This document shows, in pieces, positions 53,476-60,881 of a stretch of DNA of 60,881 bases. The position numbers were made by a program, and so were the translations under genes. Below the pieces are notes generated by a model. That model searched no databases, was not told where the DNA came from, and worked only from the letters and a program-made list of their open reading frames with translations. Within the stretch, counting starts at the first letter, position 1. Each line of letters begins with the position of its first letter. Source of the DNA: Lishizhenia tianjinensis (GTDB lineage Bacteria; Bacteroidota; Bacteroidia; Flavobacteriales_D; Crocinitomicaceae); the NCBI GenBank assembly GCA_945863425.1, contig CAMBBW010000002.1, forward strand, positions 1 to 60,881. Reading direction: 5' to 3'.

Positions 53476-55869
53476 TTAATTTAAGTAGTAATTAAAATAA
53501 CTGCATTCTGAAACTATATCTTGGTAGAATTGCGTGTTAAAATAGGTGTTTTTTAACACGGCAAAGTTTTTTTGAAATCCTTGTTGCTTAATGTCAAATA
53601 GGAATTTATAAAAATTCAAGTTGTCTTCGTAATTATCTCGAATTTCCCCATAATTCTGCGTGAATAAATTCAATTCGCAACGCGCTGCCATAAAATGAGC
53701 TTTCGCTTCCAATTCTCTGTTCCCTAATCCAATTGTTAACGCTTTATTCAAGAAGTTCATGGATATGGAATTATCAGTAAATCCATTTGGTTTTGTTGTA
53801 CAACGATAATACGCAAGAAATTTCCATGAATCACTGTAATAAGATAAATTGTAATAGGCTAATCCTAAGTAGTAATAATCTATCGCAGAGTTTGTTGCTT
53901 TCGCTTTCTCGTAATGAATTTGAAGTTTTTTGGCTAGGGTTAGTTTGTCCAATGCATTTTCATAATTTATTTCTTCTGGCGTTTTAAGTATTATTGGTTT
54001 TGCCGTCATTGCAAATGGATCGGTGTAACGAGTTGTTGTATTAGAAAAATTTTCAGGTAGTTTTTCAAAAATTTCAATTGCTTCTGCTAATTTTTCAGGT
54101 TTTCGCATGAGCAGCGTTGCTTTAAGTTCATTTAATACATATTTAATATCAGAAAATTTAGAGATATAATAATATACATCAGAATCAAAATTTTTGCCCA
54201 TTCCAAAATAATATCTTGAAGCATACTCCACAAGTTTAGTTTTTTCAGTAGTTTCAAAAGCAGTTAGCAATTCAGCAATATATTCAGGTGAAAGTGCTTT
54301 TTTACCTTGTTCATTTTCATTCCATTCCGGGAAATCTCTATCATATATGTCAGAGTCAATCGTTTGGCCATTGAAAACCAATTCTTTAAAGTCATTTTTA
54401 CCTTTTACCTTCGTATAGATTAATTTAAATAGATATTCGTTAATTGTATTATAATCTTCGCTGCCTTTTCTATAATAGTTTGTTGCATAATATGAAGTAT
54501 TTGACGTTTCATTTGATACAGTAGAAACGGAAGACAGGGTTTCATTGTCGGAGTTTATTTCATATAGCTTATGGCCAATTATATTCTCATCCACAATGCT
54601 CAGTTCTGACTTAGAAGAAACGTAATTAAGGATATCGATAACTGCGTGTTGCCTTTTTAAGCTTTCATCTTTTGGAGTATTTCCATCCAACACAGCTTTA
54701 CAACTTGCGTAATCTTTGTTCAGGAAATGCAAATAACCAAGGCTTAGATACCAGAATTTATTAGAATCGTCTTTTGGAAGCATCAATTTATTAAGTGTTA
54801 TTAATCTATTCATATAGTTCACTGCCTCGTCTTTAGACTTGATTGGATCATCTTCAGAAGAATATTCAAAGCTGTCTCCATTTTGAGGAAGTAGTAAATA
54901 TTCCATTTTATTTATTTCATGACTCATCAAAACACGTGCATATTCATGGTTTCCTCCATTTTTGAAAATAAAATCAATGTCATCAATTGCTAAGTTTTTT
55001 GTTTCTATTCCTCGAATAAAATGCAAGGCAAGCTTTTCATCGTTTGATTGACAAAGGGATTTCGCCTCATTCATTTCTTGTTCTGAATTGATGGAAATGC
55101 TTAAATAAGCACTTTCTCTTCTGCTAGGAGAATTAACATAGACTTTAGAAAAATAATAATTGGCCTCTGCTTTTCTACCCATACTTGCTAGAGCACCTGC
55201 ATAATGATCCATAGCCCAATACCCAATAAAAGAATTCGTTGCTGCAAAATTTCTTTCAAAAGCGTTTAATACTTCCTGGTAATTTTCTTCGTACCGATGC
55301 AACTTAATGAGTTGAAAAGCCAAACGTTCTTTAATGATTTGATGCTGTGCTACTTGCAACATCTGGTTAGCTTTTGCTACTAATCGATTATATTCTTCTG
55401 GATTTTTAGTTTTTTCTTTCTCCTCGTACGACCAAGGATCGGGAGCATAAGCCTTTAAATGCTTTTCGATCTGAAGAGATAATTCCAAGTAATTGATGAA
55501 AACAGTTTCTTTCTGTGAAATCTCTTTGTCTGAGACACGTCCCTGTTTTAGATTACTCATTTCTTGGGCGTGGTTTGTAAAGCCTCCTTCGCGATAGATA
55601 AATGGGATCAAATCTTTTGCTATATATTTATTTTCTAGGAAATTTGCCCATTCAGTAGTATTTTGTAATTGAATTGGATAAGTTCCATACAAGGATGAGT
55701 TGTAGTTCCATAGATTAAAACTGGTTAATGACTTTCCACTTGAAAAAACTAGGTCTCTATCAAAAAGCATGTGGTAATACATGTAATAACCGCCACAGTT
55801 TTGACCGTGTTTTGGAACTGTAATATTAATGAATGTAAGAAGTAAGGTTAGAAAAGAAATTTTTTTCAT
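53476..55869 (-). CDS. Large exported protein of unknown function (repeat-rich helical)
   Basis: 797 residues. The ATG at 55869 gives a signal peptide of about 20 residues (MKKISFLTLLLTFINITVPK) and is preferred although it overlaps the upstream gene by 44 bases. The mature N-terminus is GQNCGGYYMYYHMLFD. The rest is helical with TPR-like pairs (AMDHYAGALASMGRKAEANYYFSKVYVNSP, ALDKLTLAKKLQIHYEKAKA, YYLGLAYYNLSYYSDSW, each in part), which suggests a repeat scaffold. No enzymatic motif and no T9SS signal were seen. It is probably coupled to the TIM-barrel-like lipoprotein gene and the downstream CPBP gene. Confidence 0.7.
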   Translation of the reverse strand: MKKISFLTLLLTFINITVPKHGQNCGGYYMYYHMLFDRDLVFSSGKSLTSFNLWNYNSSLYGTYPIQLQNTTEWANFLENKYIAKDLIPFIYREGGFTNHAQEMSNLKQGRVSDKEISQKETVFINYLELSLQIEKHLKAYAPDPWSYEEKEKTKNPEEYNRLVAKANQMLQVAQHQIIKERLAFQLIKLHRYEENYQEVLNAFERNFAATNSFIGYWAMDHYAGALASMGRKAEANYYFSKVYVNSPSRRESAYLSISINSEQEMNEAKSLCQSNDEKLALHFIRGIETKNLAIDDIDFIFKNGGNHEYARVLMSHEINKMEYLLLPQNGDSFEYSSEDDPIKSKDEAVNYMNRLITLNKLMLPKDDSNKFWYLSLGYLHFLNKDYASCKAVLDGNTPKDESLKRQHAVIDILNYVSSKSELSIVDENIIGHKLYEINSDNETLSSVSTVSNETSNTSYYATNYYRKGSEDYNTINEYLFKLIYTKVKGKNDFKELVFNGQTIDSDIYDRDFPEWNENEQGKKALSPEYIAELLTAFETTEKTKLVEYASRYYFGMGKNFDSDVYYYISKFSDIKYVLNELKATLLMRKPEKLAEAIEIFEKLPENFSNTTTRYTDPFAMTAKPIILKTPEEINYENALDKLTLAKKLQIHYEKAKATNSAIDYYYLGLAYYNLSYYSDSWKFLAYYRCTTKPNGFTDNSISMNFLNKALTIGLGNRELEAKAHFMAARCELNLFTQNYGEIRDNYEDNLNFYKFLFDIKQQGFQKNFAVLKNTYFNTQFYQDIVSECSYFNYYLN

Positions 55870-56824
55870 AATTTGAAATTGAATTGGAACTTATGTGATA
55901 AAATATAATGTCATTGAAATGGTGATTGGATTTTTCCAGTATCTCTGCACATTTTAATAGAGTAGAGGGGTCTGATTCTTCAATGCGTAAAATATCATTC
56001 TTGCAAAAATAGGTGTTGTCGTAATAAAAATTTGAATCTGCTCGAAACTTATTTTCACTTAATTTAGTGAACGCGAATGATTTCAATTGATTGCGGTCAA
56101 TGTCATTCACAATCAGTGTTAGTTTTCCCAAACGATAAATTAATCCCCAATGATAGGAGGGAAGCGCTAGATCTAATGGAAGCGGATATGGATCGATTTC
56201 AAAGATATATTTCTTTAATTCAGCTTCTGAAATAATCGAATTATCTGTTTTTTGATTGTCAATTTTGCCCATATTATAGCACATTAACACGGCTTTTTCA
56301 ACGGGAGGAACGCCGGTTTTTTTGGGGTATTTGAATTGATGTAAGCGCAGTGTGGAGGTGATAATTTGTTTGTTTTGAGAGATTTTTTTGAGTTGTGTTA
56401 AGAAAGAAAAATACGCTTTTTGGGTGGCATCTGTCCAATCGCAATCAATTTGAATCTCATTCAATTGTAATTTATTGGATTCGGCAATTTTACCTACAAG
56501 GCCATAAACTTTTAAAGCAATATCAGCAGAGTTATTTTGTTTAAACACTTGATTTTCAATAAATATACAAGGGATTATATTAAATTTTCCTACAGGTATT
56601 TTAAAATCTATTTTTGAAATAGGTTTCGCTTTATTTTCTCTTGAGTCCCACGTAACATCAAAAAATTTTACATATAGTTTTTTAACTTGATTGAATTCAA
56701 GAATAGCCTTTTGCGATTGATTTAAATTGAAATCTTGTTTCCAATAGTAAAAAGAAATTTCATGTTTTGAATTATTGGTACAACCAACTAAGAGAAGCGT
56801 AAAAAATAGAGCCATTCGTACCAT
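55826..56824 (-). CDS. Lipoprotein with a possible glycosidase-like TIM barrel, unknown function
   Basis: 332 residues. Lipobox LLLVGC (C15), then a chain of alternating short beta strands and helices that resembles an 8-stranded barrel: ISFYYWKQ, KKLYVKFFDVTW, FNIIPCIFIENQVF, NEIQIDCDWTDATQ, QIITSTLRLHQF, KAVLMCYNMGKID, DLALPSYHWGLIYRL. The DCDWT acids after strand 4 lie where GH18-like enzymes have catalytic acids. The family is not recognised by name. It overlaps the 797-residue gene by 44 bases, so the two proteins likely act together. Confidence 0.62.
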   Translation of the reverse strand: MVRMALFFTLLLVGCTNNSKHEISFYYWKQDFNLNQSQKAILEFNQVKKLYVKFFDVTWDSRENKAKPISKIDFKIPVGKFNIIPCIFIENQVFKQNNSADIALKVYGLVGKIAESNKLQLNEIQIDCDWTDATQKAYFSFLTQLKKISQNKQIITSTLRLHQFKYPKKTGVPPVEKAVLMCYNMGKIDNQKTDNSIISEAELKKYIFEIDPYPLPLDLALPSYHWGLIYRLGKLTLIVNDIDRNQLKSFAFTKLSENKFRADSNFYYDNTYFCKNDILRIEESDPSTLLKCAEILEKSNHHFNDIIFYHISSNSISNYEKNFFSNLTSYIH

Positions 56825-56913
56825 ACAACCATTGATAGATTAAAAGTACAATTTATTTTCTTGCTTATACTTATTTCAAGCAATAAGCACCTTGCTTCTT
56901 GTATTCAATACGG

Positions 56914-58128
56914 CTAGAGCATATTGGTCAATTTCAACCATTCGTTTGCCGAAACTACTCGTATCTGTTTATCTCCCTGATCAAATGTGTCTGTTTGATT
57001 CATCGTTACAATTGTACCTTCCTTTAAATCAAAAAAATCCATAGCTTCTTTTAGGCCATTTAACTCGCGCTTAAGATTGTCTGTATTTAGTTCATAACAA
57101 GCTTGAACAACTTGAGTCACTTTTTCTTTCTCCTTCACTACAAAATCACATTCTCCCTTTTCACGGAAGTAATATAAGTTGTTGAATTTTTGCCGCAGTG
57201 AAAGGTATATCATGTTTTCGAACAATCTTCCTGCATCTGAGCTAAAACTAGTAGAATTGGCTCTGGCAAATCCGGTATCGATGCTGTATATTTTTTTTTG
57301 GTTAACTGCTACCGACTTTAGCGACCAGCTAAAACGGGGCAAGGTAAAAAAAAGATAGCTATCCTCCAGCCAAGAAACATAATCCGAAACTGAATTCGCG
57401 GAGCCCAGTTCAAAGATTTTTTTCAACCCATTCAATGAATAAGGCTTGGCAATGTTTGAGATTAAATAGAGTGTGATTTCTTCCACCACTTTTCCGTTTC
57501 GAATGCCGTGCCGCGCGATGATGTCTCGATAAAGTATGTCCCGCAGCAGTTGATGCAAATAGGATTTTTCGCCTGTTTTAATAAATAGCGGTATCCCTCC
57601 ATTATTCATGTATTTTGAAGCACTTTCTGAATTATTTTCCCATGAATGGAACCTGCAATATTCGAGGTAATTAAAAGGGAAAAGTTCCTTCGTTATATTT
57701 CGGCCGGTTAGTCTTGTTCCCAATTCTTTGCTCAAAAGCGAGGCGTTAGATCCAGTAATACAAATTGTTTTTCCTTGATCGTGTAATTTTCGAATAAATA
57801 GTTCCCATTGCGGAACATTTTGTATTTCATCAAAAAAATAATAGCTTTTCTCTCCCAAAACTTCTTCCAGCTTGGTGAAATCATCCACAGTAAAACCAAA
57901 TATACGAGGATCCTCAAAATGAAAATAGGCAAAATCCGAATCCAATTGGTGTATGAGCTGGTGCATCAAGGTGCTTTTACCCGATCGGCGGATTCCTGTG
58001 ATGATAGTAATAAATTCTTTTCGCAAGGATATTTTTTCCAAGGCGTATCGATTAACCCCAAGATCGGTTTGCATTAATTGCTTGCGCTGATCGGCCACAC
58101 ACGCTTCTATTATTGACTTTAGTACCAT
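56914..58128 (-). CDS. DUF4143 AAA-type ATPase with a nuclease-like C-terminus
   Basis: 404 residues. Walker A TGIRRSGKST at 44-53, Walker B YYFFDEIQNVPQWE near 100, and Sensor-like TGSNASLLSKELGTRLTGR near 128. The second half has the DUF4143 signatures KIYSIDTGFARANS and GRLFENMIYLSLRQ, then EKGECDFVVKEKEK, a PD-(D/E)XK-like core without clear catalytic completeness. Such ATPases are frequent, often horizontally moved and of unknown role. The promoter region carries tandem palindromes. Confidence 0.88.
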   Translation of the reverse strand: MVLKSIIEACVADQRKQLMQTDLGVNRYALEKISLRKEFITIITGIRRSGKSTLMHQLIHQLDSDFAYFHFEDPRIFGFTVDDFTKLEEVLGEKSYYFFDEIQNVPQWELFIRKLHDQGKTICITGSNASLLSKELGTRLTGRNITKELFPFNYLEYCRFHSWENNSESASKYMNNGGIPLFIKTGEKSYLHQLLRDILYRDIIARHGIRNGKVVEEITLYLISNIAKPYSLNGLKKIFELGSANSVSDYVSWLEDSYLFFTLPRFSWSLKSVAVNQKKIYSIDTGFARANSTSFSSDAGRLFENMIYLSLRQKFNNLYYFREKGECDFVVKEKEKVTQVVQACYELNTDNLKRELNGLKEAMDFFDLKEGTIVTMNQTDTFDQGDKQIRVVSANEWLKLTNML

Positions 58129-58143
58129 GGAATTCCTTTTTCA

Positions 58144-58151
58144 CAAAGGTA
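58144..58151 (-). promoter_or_regulatory. Bacteroidota -7 box for the DUF4143 ATPase
   Basis: The minus strand reads TACCTTTG (perfect TAnnTTTG), 15 bases before the start codon. No TTG lies at the usual distance; the two palindromic repeats take the place of the -33 region. Confidence 0.6.
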
Positions 58152-58152
58152 A

Positions 58153-58192
58153 TTAATTTTACTAAAATATAAAAGTTAATTTTACTAAAATA
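58153..58192. repeat. Two tandem palindromic operator-like repeats upstream of the ATPase
   Basis: TTAATTTTACTAAAATA occurs twice (58153-58169 and 58176-58192) at a 23-base period. Each copy holds the palindrome ATTTTA-C-TAAAAT (58156-58168 and 58179-58191). They abut the -7 box and cover the -33 region, the expected place for a repressor site. The period of about two helical turns would put both on the same face of the DNA. Confidence 0.65.
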
Positions 58193-58314
58193 CAGAAGTT
58201 TATATTATTAATATATAAATTATGGATTTATGGTTTTTCTTGCAATTTCTCTCCAATAAAAAGAAAAAGAACCGCTGTTTTTATTCAAGTAATAAGAGTT
58301 CCATTAATTACAGC

Positions 58315-59613
58315 TTATTTAATGGCAATATTTTTAATAGATTGATTACCAATAATAACAGTATAAATGCCACTTTCAATTCCGCTAATCGGGATTTGAT
58401 GCTTCATCTTTTCTAGAGCGCCAATTCTTATCGTCTTACCTAATTGATCCACAATTTTATAGCATTCCCCTATGCGTTCAGGCTCAACAGCAATTGTCAA
58501 CATTTCCTCTGCAGGGTTAGGATAAAGCAATACCTGATTTTCTTTCATTTCTTGATTGATACCAAGTGCTGGGCAATTCGGTTCAATTCCAACTGATTCC
58601 TGGAAAACCCCATTAGAAACGCTCCAATTATACCAATTACCCGTAGAATTTGTTTCCCACAGATTAAGATTGAATATACTTGAACCAGCGGCATCACCCT
58701 TTACTTGAAATGCTTTAACTGCTTGACCATTTAGGTCCCATGTTAATGGATTTCCTGGGGTGCAAGATTCTGGTGCAGGATTGGGTGCTTCACAATTCAA
58801 CTGAACGAAATAGGCGTTGTCATCATAAGTAGGGTGACCACCAAATACACGCGCTTGTCCAACGGTATCAATGCAAACGGCTGTATATTCATCACAAGCG
58901 ATGGCATATCCTGAGATTCCGAAATCTGTGTAGATTCTTGCTAAAAATGAAACTAAACGTCCTTTTCGATCTGGGCTATCGAAATGTGTATCTGTTATAA
59001 CATTTTGCAATATAGTATTTTGAATAAATGATGTTGAATCAACAGTCATGGTACTGGCAAATGGATTTGTTGTTGCTGTATTAGAGGTTACCGTGCCATT
59101 TTCTGCTGAAAAATAATACTTGCCTTGTATAGCCATCCCTGCACTTGTGCCGCCTATCACTACATTTCTTTGTTGAATTGCTAGATTGATGGCATCGCTA
59201 ACAGGACTATTTCTCCAATAACTAATATACGTCCATTGATTACCACCCGCAAACCAAATCGCTTCAGCTTGATTGATTTTATTTAGGACATACGCATCCG
59301 AACTTGCATTAATATTGTTACATACGATTGTTTCAACAGAGTTTACATTGATGCCCAAGGTAGCATACAAATAATCATTATATCCATCAGAACCTGTCGC
59401 TCTCAATACCAATACATCTCCTCCATTAGCGCGTTCTAAAAACCATTTCATGGCATTATCATCTTCGCTAGCGCCACCCATTAGGCAAATCCCACCGGTA
59501 GGGTTTGTTACTAAATCCGTTGAGTTTCCGGTGAGATAGGAGGTGTAGTTTTGACCGAATGAAAGGACTGAAACGAAAAAAAACACGAGGGATAATTGCT
59601 TATTAAATGCCAT
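58315..59613 (-). CDS. Secreted S51 (cyanophycinase-like) peptidase with T9SS sorting domain
   Basis: 432 residues. Signal peptide 1-20 (ending LSFG). The S51 fold is marked by GGICLMGGASEDDNA near 40, FAGGNQ at 121-126 and the nucleophile elbow GGTSAG with S157, followed by a His in TDTHFDSPDRKGRLV near 208. Cyanophycinase and related dipeptidases cleave after Asp/Arg-type links. The last ~75 residues are a type A T9SS domain (LLYPNPAEEML, VDQLGKTI, GIESGIYTVII). A cyanophycinase-like enzyme exported by T9SS could degrade extracellular cyanophycin or peptides. The substrate is an inference. Confidence 0.88.
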   Translation of the reverse strand: MAFNKQLSLVFFFVSVLSFGQNYTSYLTGNSTDLVTNPTGGICLMGGASEDDNAMKWFLERANGGDVLVLRATGSDGYNDYLYATLGINVNSVETIVCNNINASSDAYVLNKINQAEAIWFAGGNQWTYISYWRNSPVSDAINLAIQQRNVVIGGTSAGMAIQGKYYFSAENGTVTSNTATTNPFASTMTVDSTSFIQNTILQNVITDTHFDSPDRKGRLVSFLARIYTDFGISGYAIACDEYTAVCIDTVGQARVFGGHPTYDDNAYFVQLNCEAPNPAPESCTPGNPLTWDLNGQAVKAFQVKGDAAGSSIFNLNLWETNSTGNWYNWSVSNGVFQESVGIEPNCPALGINQEMKENQVLLYPNPAEEMLTIAVEPERIGECYKIVDQLGKTIRIGALEKMKHQIPISGIESGIYTVIIGNQSIKNIAIK

Positions 59614-59962
59614 ATTTTTTTAGTTTAAAATTACTCCTTTAAAATGAAACTTGGTTCATTAAATGAACTGAAATTTGTAATGTCCAAAACCAGATTAGAG
59701 TATTTTAATTTCAATTTCGTTTGGAATCAATTTGATATATATTGTTACAATGACATCAATAGGGTAAAAGTATTGATATAATCGTCAGATATCGAAAAAT
59801 TGAAGAATGAAAATGTTTGAGCTAAAGGATTTACCTCTTTGAATACAATTTCAAGAACAATAATGATTCCTTAATTCGCCCGTTGGTTTTGGTTAATTTT
59901 TGGTCAATTTCAATACCTTAAAAAACAAAACCCCTTGATAATCAAGGGGTTTAAGTGTTTCT
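59614..59962. other. 349-base intergenic region between the S51 gene and tRNA-Lys
   Basis: No gene longer than about 60 codons fits. It is AT-rich. It holds a 15-base palindrome GTTCATT-A-AATGAAC (59654-59668), 40 bases upstream of the S51 start codon and a possible operator, and the tRNA terminator near 59919-59951. No TAnnTTTG box on the minus strand was found before the S51 gene. Confidence 0.5.
59919..59951 (-). terminator. Rho-independent terminator of tRNA-Lys
   Basis: A perfect 10-bp stem (AACCCCTTGA / TCAAGGGGTT) with a 3-base loop. On the minus strand it is followed by TTTTGTTTTTT. It lies 11 bases after the tRNA 3' end. Confidence 0.88.
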
Positions 59963-60038
59963 TGGTGATCCCGCTGGGATTCGAACCCAGGGCCCATACA
60001 TTAAAAGTGTATTGCTCTACCAGCTGAGCTACGGAATC
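59963..60038 (-). tRNA. tRNA-Lys (anticodon UUU)
   Basis: 76 bases, with the CCA end encoded (59963-59965). On the minus strand the acceptor GATTCCG pairs with CGGGATC (one G-T pair), the D arm is AGCTCAGCTGGTAGAGC, and the anticodon stem-loop is ATACA-CTTTTAA-TGTAT, giving TTT. The T arm has the GGTTCGAATCC motif. It reads AAA and AAG. Confidence 0.95.
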
Positions 60039-60051
60039 AAAATCGAGGGTG

Positions 60052-60081
60052 CAAATATACAGTATAAAATCGATTCAACAA
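60052..60081 (-). promoter_or_regulatory. Promoter of tRNA-Lys
   Basis: On the minus strand TTG (60079-60081), a 19-base spacer and TATATTTG (60052-60059), an ideal Bacteroidota promoter. The mature tRNA begins 13 bases downstream of the box. Confidence 0.78.
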
Positions 60082-60158
60082 GAGTGTGGGTTCTGTTTTT
60101 ATTAATTTTTTTTATAAAATTCCTTTAACTCATTGTTTTTCAGTCAATTATTTTAATT

Positions 60159-60881
60159 CTAATTTATGTGCTTTCCGTACGAATTAAAGATCACTTCATC
60201 AGTTAACTCACGAACCATATTAATTAGCTCTGATTTGAAAGTTGCCAATTCATACTCTCCTTTCTCAATCAGTCGAATTTTACGCTCCCATTGTCCGGTT
60301 AGTTCCACGCTTTTCAGTAATTCATTTTGAATGGTGTCAATTAAATTGATTCCAGTTTCAGTAGCAATGATATTTTTTTTCTTTTTCTCAATGTATCTGC
60401 GCTTGAACAACGTTTCTATGATGTTTGCACGTGTAGAGGGGCGTCCTATTCCGTTTAATTTGAGCATGTCGCGCATTTCTTCATCGTCAACTAATTTACC
60501 AGCCGTTTCCATTGCTCGGAGTAAGGTTGCTTCTGTATAAGGTTTGGGTGCTGAAGTTTTTCCTTGATGAATAAAGGGCTCATGTGGTCCACTTTCACCT
60601 TCTTCAAAAAGGGGCAATGTCTTTTCTTCCTCGGTTTGTTTTTCTTCGTCCTCTTTTTTGTCTTGCTGGTACAGAACACGCCAGCCGGGATCTAAGATTT
60701 GCTTGCCGGTTGCTTTGAATACAAGTTCTTCTACTTTGCCAAGAACTGTTGTATTTGAAACCTTGCATTCAGGATAAAACACGGCAATAAATCGCCTACA
60801 AATCATATCATAAATGATTTTCTCCTCGATTGTCCAAGCTCCGGGTTTTACTCCAGTTGGAATGATGGCATGGTGATCGCT
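60159..60881 (-). CDS. topB: DNA topoisomerase III, C-terminal part (cut by the window edge)
   Basis: The frame stays open to the last base, so the N-terminal TOPRIM domain and catalytic Tyr lie outside the window. About 240 residues are visible. They begin with SDHHAIIPTG, a conserved type IA topoisomerase motif, and contain LNGIGRPSTRANIIETLFKRRYI (in part), the hallmark of the type IA fold, then GTINLIDT-like and TGQWERKIRLIEKGEY stretches. It ends without zinc fingers, as in TopB. The enzyme relaxes and decatenates single-stranded DNA. Confidence 0.9.
   Translation of the reverse strand, partial: SDHHAIIPTGVKPGAWTIEEKIIYDMICRRFIAVFYPECKVSNTTVLGKVEELVFKATGKQILDPGWRVLYQQDKKEDEEKQTEEEKTLPLFEEGESGPHEPFIHQGKTSAPKPYTEATLLRAMETAGKLVDDEEMRDMLKLNGIGRPSTRANIIETLFKRRYIEKKKKNIIATETGINLIDTIQNELLKSVELTGQWERKIRLIEKGEYELATFKSELINMVRELTDEVIFNSYGKHIN

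Noticed and set aside
56825-56913. Terminator after the DUF4143 ATPase
   Set aside because: Only short A/T-rich complementary stretches (for example CTTATT and AATAAG) without a T tract; too weak to call.
58222-58416. Small plus-strand frame upstream of the ATPase and over the S51 3' end
   Set aside because: Very AT-rich, runs antisense into the S51 gene, no motif.

Overview
The window comes from a low-GC Bacteroidota chromosome, most likely order Flavobacteriales. A Crocinitomicaceae-like lineage would fit, but that is only a guess. The evidence is: two proteins with type IX secretion (T9SS) C-terminal sorting domains; a PorV/PorQ-family protein; a TonB-dependent receptor; DUF4249, DUF1573 and DUF2490 proteins; a short primary sigma factor of 289 residues; start codons without Shine-Dalgarno sequences; and repeated TAnnTTTG promoter boxes, several with a TTG element about 19-20 bases upstream. 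No insertion sequence, phage, CRISPR array or integrase was seen. The region reads as very compact core chromosome with a few poorly described gene clusters.

Layout: 1-4.2 kb holds the end of a giant T9SS cargo protein and a PorV-like partner. 4.3-12.7 kb holds greA and a HIT protein, threonine aldolase, a TauE/SafE permease, an SRPBCC protein, crp-pabB-tilS, and a beta-barrel protein with waaA. 12.7-19.8 kb (minus strand) is a DAB-type inorganic-carbon uptake operon: small secreted protein, dabA, dabB, SulP transporter, DUF2490 barrel. 19.9-28.2 kb (minus) holds a GlcD-type oxidoreductase, a lipid kinase, a TonB-type outer-membrane barrel, a DUF1573 protein and a large M1 metallopeptidase. 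28.2-33.4 kb has a small lipoprotein, recJ and an AddA-like helicase-nuclease. 33.5-37.8 kb is a tight four-gene run: MbnP, MbnH (dihaem peroxidase family), a conserved protein of unknown function and a WYL regulator. 37.9-40 kb has an ECF sigma factor, a DUF1801 protein and TerC. 40-43.1 kb is the housekeeping operon hpt-adk-obgE-PAP2-crcB. 43.2-47.8 kb has rpoD, an RsmF-type rRNA methyltransferase, an ACMSD-type amidohydrolase and sucC. 47.8-52.7 kb has a flippase, an FtsB/DivIC protein, a DUF4249 lipoprotein, a MenE-like ligase and a membrane DnaJ protein. 52.7-58.1 kb (minus) has a CPBP protein, two unrecognised exported proteins with overlapping genes, and a DUF4143 AAA ATPase behind tandem palindromes. 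58.3-60.9 kb (minus) has a T9SS-targeted S51 (cyanophycinase-like) peptidase, tRNA-Lys and the C-terminal part of topoisomerase III.

The most notable signals are the DAB operon with a possibly leaderless GTG-started first gene, the overlapping pair of unknown exported proteins, the MbnP/MbnH-unknown-WYL run, the promoter-overlapping tandem palindromes, a recurring upstream motif AAGAAAGCGTTA, and the extreme packing of convergent genes: all seven convergent junctions lie between a 4-base overlap and a 3-base gap. All functional calls come from reading motifs by eye; no database search was run.
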